DNA of 64,000 nt, taken from positions 89,230,641 to 89,294,640 of the forward strand of contig NC_081846.1 in the NCBI RefSeq assembly GCF_963259705.1. The letters are read 5' to 3'. Below the pieces are notes generated by a model. The model ran no database searches. It saw only the letters and a program-made list of their open reading frames with translations, and was not told the DNA's origin. Below are positions 61,335-64,000 of this stretch, in pieces. The translations under genes were made by a program, and so were the position numbers. The DNA comes from Myotis daubentonii. Its lineage: Eukaryota > Chordata > Mammalia > Chiroptera > Vespertilionidae. How positions within the stretch are numbered: position 1 is the first letter of the stretch; each line of letters starts with the position of its first letter.

Positions 61335-61440
61335 AATCTGGCGAGGTTCAGAGATGTTAAACAACTTGCTAAAGCTTACACAGCTCTGCATTCAGTACAG
61401 GTGATTGAATTCAAGGTACCCTTACACCCTGTGTTTCTCC
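61335..61440 (+). mobile_element. MIR 3' remnant
   Basis: GAGGTTCAGAGATGTTAAAC, then AACTTGCTAAAGCTTACACA and TGATTGAATTCAAGGTACC fit the MIR 3' half. Confidence 0.65.
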
Positions 61441-61519
61441 CAACTCCAATACTTGAAATGACACTTTAATATTAAATAAATCAATGTTTTAAATACTAGC
61501 TTAAAGAATGCAGATTTTA

Positions 61520-61771
61520 GCCCTGGCTGGTGACTCGGTTGGTTGGAACAGGGTCACATACACCAAAAGCTTGCAGGTCCAATTCCTGGTCAGGGCACAT
61601 ATGGAGGTTGTGGGTTCAATCCCCAGTCATGGAAAGTATAGGAGGCAACAGATCGAGGTTTCTCTGGCACATTCATGTTTCTCTCTCTCTCTCTCCCTGT
61701 TTCTCTCTCTCTCTTCATCTCTCTCTAATATCAATATAACATATCCTTGGGTGAGGATTAAAAAAAGAAGA
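61520..61771 (+). mobile_element. Ves SINE
   Basis: Forward head GCCCTGGCTGGTGACTCGG, B box GTCCAATTCCTGGTCAGGG, TC-rich run and AATATCAATATAAC tail. Near-duplicate flanks AAAGAATGCAGATTTTA (61503-61519) and AAAGAAATACAGACTTTA (61772-61789). Confidence 0.92.
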
Positions 61772-61879
61772 AAAGAAATACAGACTTTATTCTAGAAGTA
61801 ACACAGAAACCTGAAAAAAAAATTAGAAGAACTGGAAAGAGCATATATTTAAATGATATTATTGTTTATAATTATACTT

Positions 61880-62265
61880 ATATGTAGACTCTAATGAAAA
61901 AAATAAACTGACAAACAAAATAGATGCAGAAACATGGAAGCATGGAACAGACTGATGAATCTCAGAAGGAAGGGGGGTTAACCAAAAAACTTATATGCAT
62001 ATATGCAAATAAGTTTCAATGTGCATGAATTTGTGCACTGGGCCATTAGTGTTTTATAATGTTCTTTAGTGGTGGACAACGAATATACCCTCAAAGATGT
62101 CTATGTCAGTGATGGCGAACCTATGACATGCGTGTCATAGACATAGACAATAGCGCATTAGGCCCGGGATAGGCCTGCATTAAGTGGATGTGGGGGAGGG
62201 AAAAAAAGAGACACCTCTACTAATCCTTGCAACAATAAAGGTAAATTTTTTTTTTAAAAAAAAAG
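61880..62265 (+). mobile_element. Young L1 3' end with internal insertion
   Basis: Forward L1 3' sequence (AAATAAACTGACAAACAAA, GGAACAGACTGATGAATCTC), then at 62001 a foreign stretch, resuming at about 62138 with AGACAATAGCGCATTAGGC and ending in AACAATAAAGGTAAATTTTT plus an A-rich tail. Confidence 0.8.
62001..62137 (+). other. Templated-looking insertion in L1 3'UTR
   Basis: 62001-62107 repeats 59515-59621 with two mismatches, then 62107-62137 is the first about 31 bp of an nhAT end, after which L1 resumes. The insertion replaces a short piece of the expected L1 3'UTR (TAAGCCTAACCAATGG-like). Confidence 0.8.
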
Positions 62266-62269
62266 TATA

Positions 62270-64000
62270 CGTCTATGGTATTTTTTCTTCACTTTCCCTG
62301 TATAATCTCTTTAAAACACTGGCTATCTTTTCAGTCAAATACCTATTTTGGGTGTTTTGATTATAATTTTCACTGACATTTCTCAAAACTCAAAATAGAC
62401 AGCCTGGGAGAAGAAGGTTTCAGTTTCTCGGGTACTGACTGTCTCAGGCACAGGGTGGGTGAGGAGGATGTTAAGAGGTATTTTGACAGAAGTGCCACAT
62501 TAAACAATTTTAAAATATGTGTTTATCCAGCACATCTGAGTTCAGCAGCTGCAGGCAACTCCCGGAAAAAGCCAGCATGCATCCATCTCACGGAAGCCAG
62601 TGTCTGTGTGCATATCGATTTGAATAGAAAACACATGTGCATGTATTAGTATACAAAACACACATTTCATAAAGAGCTGGAACAACTGCATATCAGGGAC
62701 AGCAGGACAAGCTGCAAAATCTTAGATTTCATTTCGAAATAAAATCTTAGATTTTTCCAAAGGTTCTAATGAAATGTTTTTTTGTCTAAAAATTAAAAAT
62801 GATAGATTAAATAAATAATCAATAATTTATTGAACTCTTATTATACATTTATCTGTATAGAGGGGCAATGATTTTATACCTCAGAAACTGTTTAAATCTC
62901 ACTGGCCCTTTAATTCAATCCTACCTCCTCATTTTCAGCAGGTAACCTCGCTGCCTATTCACTGAGTAGATCCTGGGCAACTGAACAAAATTCTTCTGAC
63001 TTCTCCTTTCTTCATTTGAAAAGGTTAATGTGCATGTTCTGATTCCATTTACCTCTCTCTAAGAATACAGTACATCCCTTTACTATTCCACGGTTAGCTT
63101 CCCCATCCATTTCCATCATAGGGCAGATGTTTCTACACTCCCACGTTCATGCTGCGGGCTGAGTCTCTGCACTCCCAGGCCCAAAGAATTATTTAAAGAC
63201 TCCACTTAATGATGTTAGTCCATAGAATTAATAAACATTTATGGGCCAATAGCTTATCATCTACTAGAAAAAGTAATATACATCAGTTAAAAAATATTTT
63301 TATTCAAACCACAATTACTTACTATTGAAACGTGTGCTTGTTGGGCACTGCACAGCATCTCAAATAATGAAGAGCAGCCTGGAAGCCACAGCTCTCAGAC
63401 CACGTTTCACAGCCATTTTCAACTGTGCTTGCTTTCAATGGCAGCAACGCTGAGAGCACGGCTTCACATGGGCAGTCTAAATGGGAGTGTCCACTGCCTT
63501 GTCCCAGTGTTTCACAGGATGCTTTGCGGATGCAAGGTATCGTTGCATTTATTGCAAAGAACTGATGTGACAAAGCTCAAGTAAATTAGCAAAGTATTCC
63601 AAGTCTATATGCTTCCTCTGGGGCATGTTTGGACTCCTCAGCTGTTCCATGGATAATTAACTCAAATGTTTTTAACCTTGAACAATTTAGAGTCCCATGC
63701 TAATAATACTGGTTTTCCCAGATACACATATCCTCAGATAGATAGATGCACTTCATGGAATAAGTTTACCCCCTCTCTAGATTTCTAGATAACCTGTGGA
63801 TACACCCTATGCACACCCTATTGTTTTTATCATCTCTGAAGTAAACTACACTTTTAGCTCTAGAATGGTGACACATCTTAAAATTAAATGCTGCTGTTAT
63901 TCATTTTCCACTTAAATCATTGGAACTATGATTTGCCCCTGATGTGTATAGCACTTACAAGTTTCGCCAAGAATTTGGCTTGAAAGAGATAGATAGAGAG
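62270..64000. other. Unique DNA, no gene supported
   Basis: A minus frame at 63322-63573 and a plus frame at 62455-62649 have no recognised domain. No repeat family identified with confidence. Confidence 0.4.

Overview
This is vertebrate nuclear DNA, and the repeats point to a vesper bat (Vespertilionidae; Myotis or a close relative). Four lineage markers occur together: tRNA-derived Ves SINEs (at least 10), HeliBat-type Helitrons (at least 7 units with TC or CTAG ends), many young non-autonomous hAT elements (nhAT, six near-complete copies), and a SPIN (Space Invader) hAT element. These families are recognised from memory of the published elements, not from a database search. No spliced protein-coding gene could be identified; the open frames are short and most lie inside repeats.

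Layout. 0-4.75 kb is a stack of LINE-1 insertions: an old L1, a younger twin-primed L1 (1417-4142) inside it, then a short L1 3' fragment and an nhAT inside that. 4.75-8.5 kb is mostly unique with one old L1 3' end. 8.5-12.5 kb holds a reverse L1 carrying a 470-bp hAT, three reverse Ves SINEs and an nhAT. 12.5-23.2 kb is mostly unique, with an old L2-like repeat split by a MaLR-type LTR, a possible reverse LTR, and the SPIN copy at 20651-20961. 23.2-33.8 kb carries MIRs, HeliBat pieces, a reverse MaLR LTR, an RPL23A processed pseudogene (30107-30566), a complete HeliBat (31215-31653) and two nhATs in opposite orientation. 33.8-38.1 kb is mostly unique, with a CpG-rich patch near 36.2 kb and an unidentified reverse frame at 36.7-37.1 kb. 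38.1-43.7 kb has old L1, two HeliBats joined head to tail (39213-40485), and a 2.5-kb reverse L1. 44.5-52.9 kb has an L2, four Ves SINEs and a 200-bp complete HeliBat. 53.4-55.4 kb is a GC-rich series of three reverse HeliBat units with internal minisatellites. 58-62.3 kb holds reverse L1, a MaLR LTR carrying an nhAT, a Ves SINE, and a young L1 3' end containing an apparently templated insertion.

The genes do not form a pathway; the window is a record of transposition. Retrotransposons left target-site duplications (TSDs) and poly(A) tails. hAT elements used 8-bp sites, mostly with a central TA. Helitrons inserted between A and T without duplication and stacked on each other. I see no convincing new molecular system. 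The best candidates for follow-up are the SPIN copy, the templated insertion at 62.0 kb, the stacked HeliBats and the two opposed nhATs. All repeat names and boundaries are read by eye and should be confirmed with a curated bat repeat library.
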